Shown in pieces: positions 8,803 through 17,668 of a DNA stretch of 50,041 nt (position 1 is its first letter; every line of letters begins with the position of its first letter). Position numbers and translations under genes: made by a program. Below the pieces are notes generated by a model. That model saw only the letters and a list, made by a program, of their open reading frames with translations, made no database searches and was not told where the DNA came from. The DNA comes from an uncultured Blautia sp. (GTDB lineage: Bacteria; Bacillota; Clostridia; Lachnospirales; Lachnospiraceae): assembly GCA_944384185.1 (NCBI GenBank), contig CALWSM010000003.1:1-50041 (forward strand), read 5' to 3'.

Positions 8803-10188
8803 TCAGTTTTCTTTTTTCTTCATATTTCGGACATATTCTTTAAATTTATCTCCCCGCTGTTCATAGTTGTCAAACTGTCCCCAGCTTGCGCAGGCAGGGG
8901 AGAGAAGAACCGCATCCCCCTTCCTGGCTTTTTCAGCGCAGATCTTTACCGCTTCTTCCAGGTCCTCAGCCAGGATCGTGTCATAAAATCCACATTCATG
9001 AGCAGCCTTCTCAATTTTCTCTCTTGTCTGGCCGATAAGGACCAGATATCTTACTTTGCCGTCAAAAGCCCGGATCCACTCCTCGTAGGAGGACTCTTTG
9101 TCATATCCTCCGCCAATAAGCAGCGTAGGACGTTTCATGGCCTGTATTCCCTTAATCGCCGCATCCGGATTGGTACCCTTGGAATCATTGTAATAAGCCA
9201 CGCCGTCAATCTCTTCCACAAATTCGATCCTGTGAGGTACTGCCCGGAACTCCATCGCTGTCCTCCGGATGACCTCCACCGGCACGCCGGCGCACCAGGC
9301 CATGGCCGCTGCAGCCATAACATTCTCATAGTTATGTTTTCCCAGAAGATAGAGTTCATCGGTCTTTACGATCTCCAGTTCTTCCTCTCCGGTCCGCAGA
9401 AGGATCCTGTCTCCCTCCAGGAAGATCCCCCGGCCAAGTCTTCTCTCACTGGAGAAAAAGACTGTTGTGGCAGGACACGCATCTCCAAATCTGCGGAGCA
9501 CCGGATCCTCATAGTTCAGGATACAGAAATCCTCCTTGGTCTGATTTGCAGTGATCAGCTCTTTTACCCGGATGTATTCTTCCATGGTGTGATGACGGTT
9601 CAGATGATCCTCGGTAATATTTAAAATAGCGGATACCTTCGGTGCAAAGCTTTCGATCGTCTCTAACTGAAAGCTGCTGATCTCAGCCACCACGTAGCTG
9701 TCTTCCTGTGTATCCAGAGCAGCGCCGGTATAAGCGTTTCCGATATTTCCCACTACAAAGACGGAATCGCTGTACGCCTTCATGATCTCTCCTAAAAGAG
9801 CGGTAGTGGTGGTCTTTCCATTGGTCCCCGTGATAGCCAGGACTTTGCCCTTACCCATCTGATAGGCCAGTTCCACTTCTCCCCAGATCCTTACGCCTTT
9901 CTCTTTCAGCCGCAGCACCGGAGGAATATCCTGGGGAACTCCCGGGCTCATCACTGCAAGGTCCAGGCTTTCGATCACATCATCCGGAAGTTCACCCAGA
10001 AGGATCTGAGCGCTGCACCCTTCCGGCAGCTTCCTGCGGATATCCTCTTCTTCCAGATTTTCATTCCCATCGTATAAAAGGATCCGGGCGCCCACCTGAT
10101 CCAGAAGCTTCACTGCGCCCATACCGCTGATCCCCGAACCGAAAACCAAAACCTTTTTTCCACGTAAATCTTCTCTGTTTAAATTCAT
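8803..10188 (-). CDS. murD: UDP-N-acetylmuramoyl-L-alanine--D-glutamate ligase
   Basis: MurD adds D-glutamate to UDP-MurNAc-L-Ala using ATP. GKKVLVFGSGISGMG is the N-terminal UDP-binding Rossmann loop, ITGTNGKTTTTALLGEI the ATP-binding P-loop, and NITEDHLNRH the Mur ligase metal-binding motif. YYNDSKGTNPDA is specific to MurD. The ATG at 10188 with AGGAGAAAG upstream gives 461 residues, normal for the family. It follows mraY by 20 bp and precedes ftsW by 61 bp. Confidence 0.97.
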   Translation of the reverse strand: MNLNREDLRGKKVLVFGSGISGMGAVKLLDQVGARILLYDGNENLEEEDIRRKLPEGCSAQILLGELPDDVIESLDLAVMSPGVPQDIPPVLRLKEKGVRIWGEVELAYQMGKGKVLAITGTNGKTTTTALLGEIMKAYSDSVFVVGNIGNAYTGAALDTQEDSYVVAEISSFQLETIESFAPKVSAILNITEDHLNRHHTMEEYIRVKELITANQTKEDFCILNYEDPVLRRFGDACPATTVFFSSERRLGRGIFLEGDRILLRTGEEELEIVKTDELYLLGKHNYENVMAAAAMAWCAGVPVEVIRRTAMEFRAVPHRIEFVEEIDGVAYYNDSKGTNPDAAIKGIQAMKRPTLLIGGGYDKESSYEEWIRAFDGKVRYLVLIGQTREKIEKAAHECGFYDTILAEDLEEAVKICAEKARKGDAVLLSPACASWGQFDNYEQRGDKFKEYVRNMKKKEN

Positions 10189-10208
10189 GATACTTTCTCC
10201 TCTTCTGT

Positions 10209-11168
10209 CTATATCCCCATAAGGGCGATCAGACATAAAATAGCAGTGATCACAGTAAATACTGCCACAATTCTTGTCTCGGACCACCCGCATAATTCAA
10301 AATGATGGTGGATCGGCGCCATCTTAAAAAATCTCTTTCCATGGGTAGCCTTAAAATAGGTCACCTGGATCATAACAGACAGGACTTCCACCAGATAAAC
10401 CAGTCCTACGATCAGTATGAACAAAGGCATCTGAAGCATATAAGCGGTACCCGCCACAAATCCTCCAAGAGCCAGAGAACCTGTATCTCCCATAAAAATT
10501 TTCGCCGGATATACGTTAAACAGCAAAAAGCCCATTAAAGCTCCCACCACTGCGCAGGTGATAGGTTCGATCCCGCTGTTTGTCCCAATAGCCACTACGG
10601 AAAAGAAGGTAGCCACCATAATGGTCACAGAGGAGGCCAGGCCGTCCAGACCGTCGGTAAAGTTTACTCCGTTGACTGTGCCGATGACTGCAATAAACAG
10701 TATGGGAACCGCCAGGATCCCCAGATTCAGTTCATATCCCGGGAGGAAGGGGATCTTCATACCCAGAGAAACATCGGTAAAGTTTACCAGATAAAAAGCA
10801 AAGACTGCCGTCACCAGGATCTGACAGGCCATTTTCTGCCCCGGCATTAATCCGTCGGAACGTTTCAGGACTACCTTCAGATAATCATCCAGGAAACCGA
10901 TGACCCCGAATCCCAGGGTCAGGAAAAGTACAGGGATGATCTTGGGATAGTCCTTCACAAAGAAAATAGAAGTGACCACTGTAGAAAGCAGGAAGATCAC
11001 GCCGCCCATGGTAGGCGTCCCTGCTTTCTTCAGGTGAGACTGGACCCCTTCTGTCCGCTCTGTCTGGCCCATCTTTAACTTTCTCAGATAAGGAATGATG
11101 ATAGGGCCTAAGATTATGCTGATAACAAATGCCAGCAATACCGGTAAAACCATTTTTAAATCTGCCAT
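10209..11168 (-). CDS. mraY: Phospho-N-acetylmuramoyl-pentapeptide transferase
   Basis: MraY makes lipid I by moving phospho-MurNAc-pentapeptide onto undecaprenyl phosphate. The protein has about ten hydrophobic helices, with LKKAGTPTMGG early on. Conserved cytoplasmic motifs include FLDDYLKV, NGVNFTDGLDGLAS and FKATHGKRFFKMAPIHHHFE, where the acidic and His residues bind magnesium and substrate. The ATG at 11168 with GAGGTG upstream gives 319 residues, the usual size. It lies 80 bp after the SpoVD-like PBP gene. Confidence 0.97.
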   Translation of the reverse strand: MADLKMVLPVLLAFVISIILGPIIIPYLRKLKMGQTERTEGVQSHLKKAGTPTMGGVIFLLSTVVTSIFFVKDYPKIIPVLFLTLGFGVIGFLDDYLKVVLKRSDGLMPGQKMACQILVTAVFAFYLVNFTDVSLGMKIPFLPGYELNLGILAVPILFIAVIGTVNGVNFTDGLDGLASSVTIMVATFFSVVAIGTNSGIEPITCAVVGALMGFLLFNVYPAKIFMGDTGSLALGGFVAGTAYMLQMPLFILIVGLVYLVEVLSVMIQVTYFKATHGKRFFKMAPIHHHFELCGWSETRIVAVFTVITAILCLIALMGI

Positions 11169-11248
11169 AGTACACCTCATTTATATGTATTTTTGCTCTT
11201 CCCAGTATAATGCTTTTTCTCCTGATTTTCAAGACTGGCTTGTGCAAG

Positions 11249-12973
11249 TCAGCCTTCAATACCCATATAAGGCAGAATATTCTCGTAGATATCTTTCAGC
11301 ACCGGAGCTGCGATAGTTCCCCCGTAATACACCCCCTGGGGATCATAGATCACCACCATCCCCAGGATCTGGGGATTTTCCGCCGGGGTAAATCCCAGGA
11401 AAGAAGAAATATACCGGTTCTCGCTTCTTGGCAGAGTCTGGGAAGTGGCAGTCTTTCCCCCTATGGTCCTGCCCTCTATGGCGGCATTTTTCCCGGAGCC
11501 CTCCGCTACCACTTTTTCCAGGATATAGCGCACTTCCTCCGATACCTGGGAAGACACGATCCCCTCTCTGGACTTGTATTCCAGTTCTTCTACAAGATTT
11601 CCCTGAGAGTCGGTGACCCGCACTCCGAAATGGGGCGTCACCCTTTTCCCTCCATTCACAATGGAACTCACGGCAGTTGCAAGCTGTATGGGAGTGATCT
11701 GGAAGGACTGGCCGAAAGAAATGGTAGCCAGTTCCACCTGGCCGATATCTTCCTTTTTATGCATGATCGTCCCCGCTTCTCCCGGCAGATCGATGCCGGT
11801 TTTTTCCATAAGGCCGAATTTCCGGAAATAATCATAATAAGTCTCAGCTCCCAGCCGGAGCCCCACCTCGATAAATACCGGATTGCAGGAATTCATAGCT
11901 CCCTGAACAAAATTTTCCGCCCCATGTCCCGTTCTTTTATGGCAGTGGATCCTTCTGTCTTCCACGATCTTATACCCGGGGCACTGAAACTGGTCATCCA
12001 GATCCACCACCCCCTGGGACAGCCCGGCCGCCATGGTAATGATCTTAAAAGTCGAACCCGGCTCATAGGTGTCGTTGATCGTAGGATTTCTCCACATCTG
12101 ATTGCAGGCGTCCTGGTATTCTTCCTCTGTCATCCGGGAGGTATCTGCATCTGTAAGCAAAGTAAAGGGGTCATTCAGATCATACTCCGGTACATTTACA
12201 TTAGCGTAAATCTCTCCGTTCTGGGGATTCATAAGAAGAATGGAAACCCCCTGGGCCTCTTTTTCCTCCATGACCTTCCGGGCCGCCTGCTGGGCATACA
12301 TCTGGATATTCTTATCCAGGCTGATCTGAAGGTCATAGCCTTCCACCGGCTCTATCCGGCTTTCCCCAAGAGCGGAAAGCTCTACGCCCCTGGCGTCTGT
12401 TGTCGTCAGGATCTTGCCGTTTATCCCTCTCAGGACTTCTTCGTACATCACTTCCAATCCCACGATCCCCTGATTATCTCCTCCAGTAAATCCCAGGACT
12501 TTAGAAGCCAGTTCATCATAAGGATAAGTCCGTTTATAGTCCTCATCGATCTTAACTCCATCCAGCCCATAGCTGCGGATCCTGTCTCCCACTGCTTTTT
12601 CTACGTTGGTCTTTACCCGTTCTATAGAAGAAACCGTTTCTACCCTTTTTCTGGCAGTCTCTTCTGAGAGGCCCAGCTCCTTCACCAGCATGGCCTTGAC
12701 TTTTTCCGGTTCTGTGATCTGGCTGTGTATCACGGAAATGGTACACACCGGCTTATTATCCGCCAGCACCTCTCCATTACAGTCCAGGATCCTTCCTCTT
12801 GCCGCTTTAATCTCTCTTTCTCTTTCGTGAAGCTCCCTGGCTTTCTGGGAATAGTACTCTGACCGGACCGCCATCAGATAAAACATTCTTCCCATAAGGC
12901 CCAGAAGCAGCGCTGCAAAAACCAAAAAGACGATTACCGTTTTCTTTTTGTGGTAAGTTCTGTTTTTCTTCAT
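11249..12973 (-). CDS. SpoVD-like class B penicillin-binding protein with KTA box
   Basis: This is a D,D-transpeptidase that crosslinks peptidoglycan. MKKNRTYHKKK precedes one membrane helix (about 11-33), then the class B dimerisation domain and the transpeptidase domain. STFK (Ser307-Lys310) is the acylation motif and SCN (362-364) the second motif. The third motif, normally KTG, reads KTA (507-509) inside GGKTATSQT, checked in the DNA. There is no C-terminal PASTA domain. The ATG at 12973 with GGAG 7 bases upstream gives 574 residues. It lies behind a terminator and a SigE-like promoter, so I infer a sporulation PBP like SpoVD rather than a second vegetative FtsI. Confidence 0.85.
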   Translation of the reverse strand: MKKNRTYHKKKTVIVFLVFAALLLGLMGRMFYLMAVRSEYYSQKARELHEREREIKAARGRILDCNGEVLADNKPVCTISVIHSQITEPEKVKAMLVKELGLSEETARKRVETVSSIERVKTNVEKAVGDRIRSYGLDGVKIDEDYKRTYPYDELASKVLGFTGGDNQGIVGLEVMYEEVLRGINGKILTTTDARGVELSALGESRIEPVEGYDLQISLDKNIQMYAQQAARKVMEEKEAQGVSILLMNPQNGEIYANVNVPEYDLNDPFTLLTDADTSRMTEEEYQDACNQMWRNPTINDTYEPGSTFKIITMAAGLSQGVVDLDDQFQCPGYKIVEDRRIHCHKRTGHGAENFVQGAMNSCNPVFIEVGLRLGAETYYDYFRKFGLMEKTGIDLPGEAGTIMHKKEDIGQVELATISFGQSFQITPIQLATAVSSIVNGGKRVTPHFGVRVTDSQGNLVEELEYKSREGIVSSQVSEEVRYILEKVVAEGSGKNAAIEGRTIGGKTATSQTLPRSENRYISSFLGFTPAENPQILGMVVIYDPQGVYYGGTIAAPVLKDIYENILPYMGIEG

Positions 12974-13006
12974 GGCCCGGCTCCGTTCCTGCCCTCTATC
13001 CCTGCT

Positions 13007-13036
13007 ATTATATGCAGTTTTCCGAAAAAAATATGA
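13007..13036 (-). promoter_or_regulatory. Candidate SigE-type promoter of the SpoVD-like PBP gene
   Basis: Minus strand TCATATT (13036-13030), 15 bp, then CATATAAT (13014-13007) resembles the sigma-E consensus KMATATT, about 14 bp, CATACAMT. TATAAT alone could also serve sigma-A, but no sigma-A -35 is present at 17 bp. It lies 33 bp before the PBP start and directly after a terminator. Confidence 0.5.
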
Positions 13037-13080
13037 AAGGCAGGAAGATCCTGGCAATTTCTGCCTCAGATCTTCCTGCC
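13025..13080 (-). terminator. Terminator between the two class B PBP genes
   Basis: A perfect 12-bp stem GGCAGGAAGATC/GATCTTCCTGCC (13039-13050 and 13069-13080) with an 18-base loop is followed on the minus strand by TTTCATATTTTTTT. It splits the dcw cluster after the ftsI-like gene. Confidence 0.75.
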
Positions 13081-13086
13081 TTATTT

Positions 13087-15306
13087 TCATTCCTCAGCGT
13101 TATCCTCGCTGTCTTCGTTATCGTCCCCGTCTTCTTCCCTGTCCTGTGTATTTTCTTCCTGTCCAAAATCCTCCAGTTCTTCTGTATCGTAGACATCCTC
13201 CTGATAGGAAGGATCATCTTCGTCGATTCCTGCCTCTTCGTTGGTGATACCGTCAGAATATTCATCGTTCAGTTCTGTGTCCTGAGGATCTCCATCCCCA
13301 TACCCCTGGTCAATAACCGTACCGTAAGGATTGGATACTCCGTCTTCAATAATATCTGTCAGTTTCGGGACTCCATAGAAGCCCTGCCACAAAACGGTGG
13401 ATTCTGTCGTCTCCTCATCCTGAGATATATTCATATAAGGCAGCACTTCTGACAAAATAGCCTGCGCCAGATACTGAGCGTAAGTACTGGACGCCTGACT
13501 CTCTACATTGGGCGTATCCACAACTGCATAGATCAGCACCTGGGGATCGTCCAGAGGTGCAAATCCAATAAAAGATACCAGGTAATTATCTTTTGTTTCA
13601 TCCGCCAGTTTCTCGGCAGTTCCTGTTTTTCCGCCCATGGAATATCCCCGGACTTTAGCCGAACGGCTGGTACCGCTCTCCACACTCATCCCCATATATT
13701 CCCGGATATCTGCAGATACTTCTTCCGATACCGTTTCTTTCAGCACAGTAGGCGTAATACTCTGAAGGACCTTTCCGTCCTGATCTGTGACCTCCTTTAC
13801 CAGATGAGGCTGATAATAGGTGCCTCCGTTTATGACTGCAGCCATGGCTGCAATCTCCTGTATCATGGTACAGGTAAAGCCCTGACCGAAAGCAGAGGTG
13901 GATAATTCCATCTCATACATATTTTCCTCAGAGAACAAAATACCGGTACCTTCTCCCGGAAGATCAATGCCGGTCCTTGTGCCAAAGTTGAATTTGCTCT
14001 GATACTTAAGAAATTCGGCAGTTCCCATTTTCCTTCCGATAGCCATCATGCCGTCGTTACAGGAATTCTGGATGACCTCCCCCAGACTTTCCATGCCATG
14101 GGCGTTAGGCCAAACAGCGCATCTTACGTAATCTTCTCCGATCTGCTGTCCTCCGTCGCAGTAAAATTCATCATCTTCTGTAACCGCCCCGGATTCCAAT
14201 GCGCTGGCAACTACAATAGGCTTTATAACAGATCCCGGCTCATAGTCGTCGCTGATACAGAAATTCCGCCACATGTCAAAAAGGGCTTCTCTTATCTCTT
14301 CATCATCCATCTCCTGGATCTTTTCTTCTGTATAAATGCCGGAGAGCTCTCTGGGATCATTCAGGTCATAGCTGCCGGAGCTTCCCATAGCCAGGATTTC
14401 TCCTGTATTAGGATCTTCCACAACAACGCCGATATTTTCCGCTCCTTTTTTCTGCTCTCCCTCCACATTATTCGGGCCGGCAGAGAGAGCGGTATTGAAG
14501 GCCTCTATATATTTTTCCACGATCCCCTGGATCGTTGCGTCCAAAGTGGTAGTAAGATTCTTTCCGTCTACCGCCTCCACAATAGTCTGAGCCTGATCTG
14601 TATCATCGCTTAAATAGCCGAATTTCCGGCCGTTGGTGCCATTAAGGGTATTGTTATAATAGCCTTCCAGACCCCAGTCCGCAGTATTTCCCGCATCGGT
14701 AAATCCGATCACATCGCAGGCCAGGCTTTCCAGGGGATAGATCCTTTTATAGTCGTCTTCAAAATAAATTCCCTGGACGTTGCTTCTTCTCTCTCGTTCC
14801 TCCTTGGACAGCGCCTTCCTCTCTTCTTCATCATCGGGAAGTACATTTGCTTCCTGAAAAGCGTTTTTATCATCCATGGAAACTTCCTTCTCCAGGATCT
14901 GATACTGACTGGAGCTGGTTTCTTCATTATCCAGAAGCCCCTCTATCGTATCCCTGTCAATACTAAAATATTCTTCCAAGGCTGCGATCGTAGGTTCCCG
15001 GTAATCTTCATCGTAGTTTACCGCCTTACAGTCCAGGATCAGGTTGTATACCTTTACACTGTTGGCCAATACCGTACCGTTCCGGTCTGTGATCGTTCCC
15101 CGGCGGAACGGTATGGTAGTATTGGTATACTGCTGCTGAGACTGGGAAAGCACCTGCTGGGCATAGCGGTTTCCCTCTTTTGCATTGATCACTGTGATCC
15201 CTGTCAGTAAACCGGCGAAAGCCAGCAGAGTTACAGCAAATACTCCCGCCAGCTTTCGTTTCATTTTCTTTGTTAATTTTCTTTTTTTTGATTCCTGTTT
15301 ATCCAA
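13087..15306 (-). CDS. ftsI: FtsI/PBP2B-type class B penicillin-binding protein with acidic tail
   Basis: This is the septal D,D-transpeptidase of the divisome. A lysine-rich N-terminus precedes one membrane helix (about 19-41). A dimerisation domain of about 200 residues follows, then the transpeptidase domain with SVIK (Ser359-Lys362), SCN (415-417) and KTG (560-562). Residues 643-680 (GFYGVPKLTDII...) may be a reduced PASTA-like piece. The last 60 residues are strongly acidic and end near EDSEDNAEE. The TTG start at 15306 has AGGTG upstream. At 739 residues it is longer than most because of the tail. It follows ftsL by 12 bp, the classic ftsL-ftsI pair. Confidence 0.9.
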   Translation of the reverse strand: MDKQESKKRKLTKKMKRKLAGVFAVTLLAFAGLLTGITVINAKEGNRYAQQVLSQSQQQYTNTTIPFRRGTITDRNGTVLANSVKVYNLILDCKAVNYDEDYREPTIAALEEYFSIDRDTIEGLLDNEETSSSQYQILEKEVSMDDKNAFQEANVLPDDEEERKALSKEERERRSNVQGIYFEDDYKRIYPLESLACDVIGFTDAGNTADWGLEGYYNNTLNGTNGRKFGYLSDDTDQAQTIVEAVDGKNLTTTLDATIQGIVEKYIEAFNTALSAGPNNVEGEQKKGAENIGVVVEDPNTGEILAMGSSGSYDLNDPRELSGIYTEEKIQEMDDEEIREALFDMWRNFCISDDYEPGSVIKPIVVASALESGAVTEDDEFYCDGGQQIGEDYVRCAVWPNAHGMESLGEVIQNSCNDGMMAIGRKMGTAEFLKYQSKFNFGTRTGIDLPGEGTGILFSEENMYEMELSTSAFGQGFTCTMIQEIAAMAAVINGGTYYQPHLVKEVTDQDGKVLQSITPTVLKETVSEEVSADIREYMGMSVESGTSRSAKVRGYSMGGKTGTAEKLADETKDNYLVSFIGFAPLDDPQVLIYAVVDTPNVESQASSTYAQYLAQAILSEVLPYMNISQDEETTESTVLWQGFYGVPKLTDIIEDGVSNPYGTVIDQGYGDGDPQDTELNDEYSDGITNEEAGIDEDDPSYQEDVYDTEELEDFGQEENTQDREEDGDDNEDSEDNAEE

Positions 15307-15318
15307 TCTTTCACCTGC

Positions 15319-15801
15319 TTAGTTTTCTGGAACATCCTGATACTGTCTTACGTAGCTGTTATTTCCCGGTGTATAGTACCGGATCTGCTCTTCCGCTGCA
15401 TACTGCATACCCAGTTCATTAATAGCCTTATCCCGGATCTCATCCAGATCCACACTGGTAAGCACTTCACTGTAATATGCGTCGTTATCTTCCTTCAATT
15501 GATTTAATTCCAGTTCTCTGGAAGCCGCCACGCCTCTCTGCGCAGTCACCTGGGCAGTTAATTTGATATAGTGAACGCAGGCCGCAGTGGCCAGAGCGCA
15601 TACCAGACTGAGGAAAACAATATATCCCCTGCTGATATTAGTACTTTTTGCCCGATTTCTTTCCGCCCGTCTGCTCAGTTTCTTCTTCGGCTGTTCAGGT
15701 ACCTCTTCCAAACGCCGTACCGCATTGCCATCTTCATAGTAACCGGTATAAATCCTCTTTCTTCTATTGTCATATTTGTTTCGGTTCCTTGTGCCTGTCA
15801 T
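15319..15801 (-). CDS. ftsL: Cell division protein FtsL
   Basis: FtsL is a small bitopic divisome protein that pairs with FtsQ/DivIB and DivIC. The 160 residues comprise a long basic cytoplasmic part (1-55), one membrane helix (about 59-77, YIVFLSLVCALATAACV), and a leucine/coiled-coil segment (ELELNQLKEDNDAYYSEV). The tail DLDEIRDKAINELGMQYA is typical of the FtsL/septum-formation-initiator family. AGGGAGAG precedes the ATG. Position between rsmH and ftsI is diagnostic. Confidence 0.88.
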   Translation of the reverse strand: MTGTRNRNKYDNRRKRIYTGYYEDGNAVRRLEEVPEQPKKKLSRRAERNRAKSTNISRGYIVFLSLVCALATAACVHYIKLTAQVTAQRGVAASRELELNQLKEDNDAYYSEVLTSVDLDEIRDKAINELGMQYAAEEQIRYYTPGNNSYVRQYQDVPEN

Positions 15802-15829
15802 GAAACTCTCCCTTTCGGACGTTCTGCCC

Positions 15830-16771
15830 TTACTCTTTTACCCGCTCAAATACCCGCAGCTTTGCACTTTTGGACCGGCTGTTGCTTGCCAATTCACTAT
15901 CACTGGGAAGGATCGGTTTTCTGGTGATCACTTTCCCTTTCGATTTTTTCCCGCATACGCATACAGGAAAATCCGGCGGACAGGTACATGGATTTTCATT
16001 TCTCCGGAAAATCGTCTTTACGATCCTATCTTCCAGAGAATGAAATGTAATAATACAGATCCTTCCGCCGTCATTTAAAAGGTCGATCATATCATCCAGG
16101 CTGTCTCTGAGAACATCCAGTTCCTGATTCAGTTCAATCCGGATGGCCTGGAAGGTCCGTTTTGCCGGATGGCCTCCCACAGCCCTCATTTTCATAGGAA
16201 TGGCGTGTTTGATGATCTCCCCCAGCTCTCCGGTGGTCTCTATAGCTTTTTCCTGTCTTGCAAGACAGATATGCTTTGCGATATTTTTTGCGAATTTATC
16301 TTCCCCGTAATCCCGGATAATGCGATACAGCTCTTTTTCACTGTAGGTATTCACAATATCCCTGGCTGTCCGGGGATTTCTCTGATCCATACGCATGTCA
16401 AGAGGGACATCTTCCCTGTACGTAAAGCCTCTCTCCTTGTTGTCCAACTGATAGGAAGATACCCCCAGATCTAAAATAATCCCATCTACTGATGTGATCC
16501 CAATCTTCTGTAATTCTTTTTTCATATTGCAATAATTGCTGCGGATGATCGTGACTTTCTCCCCAAAATCCTTCAGTCTCTCACCCGCAGCTTTTATTGC
16601 AGCTTCATCCTGGTCTATACCTATTAATCTCCCCTTGGCAGATAACTGCTGACATACCGCATAGGAATGTCCGCCGCCTCCCAGTGTTCCATCTACATAA
16701 GTACCGTCCGGCTTTACCCTTAAGCTTTGGACAGTTTCTTCCAGTAATACGGATCGGTGTATAAATTCCAT
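15830..16771 (-). CDS. rsmH: 16S rRNA (cytosine(1402)-N(4))-methyltransferase RsmH
   Basis: RsmH methylates C1402 in the ribosomal P site with S-adenosylmethionine. The N-terminus [15 protein letters not shown], the SAM loop [15 protein letters not shown], the motif [15 protein letters not shown] and [10 protein letters not shown] are all family signatures. The 313-residue length is standard. It follows mraZ by 18 bp in the conserved mraZ-rsmH-ftsL order. The C-terminus contains several cysteines ([15 protein letters not shown]), also common in this family. Confidence 0.97.
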   Translation of the reverse strand: MEFIHRSVLLEETVQSLRVKPDGTYVDGTLGGGGHSYAVCQQLSAKGRLIGIDQDEAAIKAAGERLKDFGEKVTIIRSNYCNMKKELQKIGITSVDGIILDLGVSSYQLDNKERGFTYREDVPLDMRMDQRNPRTARDIVNTYSEKELYRIIRDYGEDKFAKNIAKHICLARQEKAIETTGELGEIIKHAIPMKMRAVGGHPAKRTFQAIRIELNQELDVLRDSLDDMIDLLNDGGRICIITFHSLEDRIVKTIFRRNENPCTCPPDFPVCVCGKKSKGKVITRKPILPSDSELASNSRSKSAKLRVFERVKE

Positions 16772-16789
16772 TTTTCTCTCCTGGCTTTG

Positions 16790-17221
16790 TCAGATCACAA
16801 TGCCCATATCCTGCATACCCTGTGCAATGGCATCCATATCTTCATAATTGCTGTTTTCCAGCCATTTTTCCTTACTCCAGACTTCAATCCTTGTAAGATT
16901 GCCAGTCAGCACCACATCCTTACTTAAACCGGCAAATTCCCGCAACGTCTGAGGTACGAGAATTCTCCCCTGCCTGTCTAATTCGCACATTGTCGCACTG
17001 GCTACAAAGAAACGTAAGAAGGCTCTTGCATTTTTATCATTAAGTGGTAACGCTTTCAGCTTCTCTTCAAAGTTTATCCATTCGTCTTTGGGATAGATCG
17101 ACAGACATCCGTCTAAGCCTTTGGTAAGTACGAACTCCTCTCCCAGCTCCTCCCGGAACTTAGAGGGAATGATCATTCTCCCCTTTGCATCGATCGTATG
17201 ACTGTACTCTCCCATGAACAT
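16790..17221 (-). CDS. mraZ: Transcriptional regulator MraZ
   Basis: MraZ is an AbrB-fold, ring-forming DNA-binding protein that controls the dcw cluster. It begins MFMGEYSHTIDAKGRMIIPSKFRE, and the second copy of the fold carries ELDRQGRILVPQTLRE, the duplicated DxxGR-P motif. The ATG at 17221 with AAGGTG 8 bases upstream gives 143 residues, the exact family size; the longer open frame upstream would run into the operator repeats. It heads the dcw operon and probably binds the repeats in its own leader (17305-17350). Confidence 0.96.
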   Translation of the reverse strand: MFMGEYSHTIDAKGRMIIPSKFREELGEEFVLTKGLDGCLSIYPKDEWINFEEKLKALPLNDKNARAFLRFFVASATMCELDRQGRILVPQTLREFAGLSKDVVLTGNLTRIEVWSKEKWLENSNYEDMDAIAQGMQDMGIVI

Positions 17222-17304
17222 ATGAATGTCACCTTCTTTCGCGAGGATACGATTCTCCCCTTCGTGCCCTCTGTGGTCTTCCTGGGCTGCTTCTGCCATC
17301 AGCC

Positions 17305-17350
17305 ACCCATTTGCTACCACTTTTCACCACTTTCTACCACTTATGTACCC
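17305..17350 (-). promoter_or_regulatory. MraZ operator: phased AGTGGT direct repeats
   Basis: On the minus strand AGTGGT recurs three times exactly 10 bp apart (plus-strand ACCACT at 17316, 17326 and 17336). Variant ATGGGT units flank them at 11-bp steps (17305 and 17347). This is the known MraZ-box type: short G-rich direct repeats one helical turn apart. They start just downstream of the -10 box, suiting repression. Confidence 0.85.
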
Positions 17351-17379
17351 ATTCTATACTAATAAAGAGGAAAACGCAA
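17351..17379 (-). promoter_or_regulatory. Promoter of the dcw operon (mraZ)
   Basis: Minus strand TTGCGT (17379-17374), 17 bp, TAGAAT (17356-17351). The MraZ repeats begin at the position expected for the transcription start. Confidence 0.65.
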
Positions 17380-17401
17380 GAGGAACATACGTTTTTTTGC
17401 A

Positions 17402-17430
17402 CAAAAAAACTGCCGCAGATATGCGACAGT
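17402..17430 (-). terminator. Terminator of the spo0E-like gene
   Basis: Minus strand ACTGTCGCA, loop TATC, TGCGGCAGT followed by a run of seven T. One G-T type mismatch interrupts the 9-bp stem. It lies 23 bases after the spo0E-like stop and insulates it from mraZ. Confidence 0.8.
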
Positions 17431-17452
17431 CTTTTCTCTGACAGTTTTTCTT

Positions 17453-17665
17453 TCAGCAGCCTTCAGAACGGCTGCTTCCCGGACAGGCGACCGGATCGTC
17501 TCCTGTCCCTTGGGGGTTCCTGTTTTTTTCCATATATTCTTCGATCAGCCCGTCCAGGATCCGGCTGATATCCAGGATCCGGCTCTTCGTCATATTTCCT
17601 GCTATGGCGGCGTTCAGATCCTCTCTTGTATTTTCAATTTTTCTTTTCAGTTCTATCTGTGTCAT
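17453..17665 (-). CDS. Spo0E-like aspartyl-phosphate phosphatase
   Basis: Small Spo0E-family proteins remove phosphate from Spo0A~P and so hold back sporulation. The 70-residue protein has a first helix (KRKIENTREDLNAAI) and a second helix with SRILDGLIEEYMEK, matching the family pattern S-Q/R-x-LD...I..Y. GCAGGAG lies upstream of the ATG. The last 25 residues are polar and probably disordered. A 25-codon ORF precedes it by 3 bp. Exact target unknown; assignment rests on the short motif. Confidence 0.75.
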   Translation of the reverse strand: MTQIELKRKIENTREDLNAAIAGNMTKSRILDISRILDGLIEEYMEKNRNPQGTGDDPVACPGSSRSEGC

Positions 17666-17668
17666 TTT

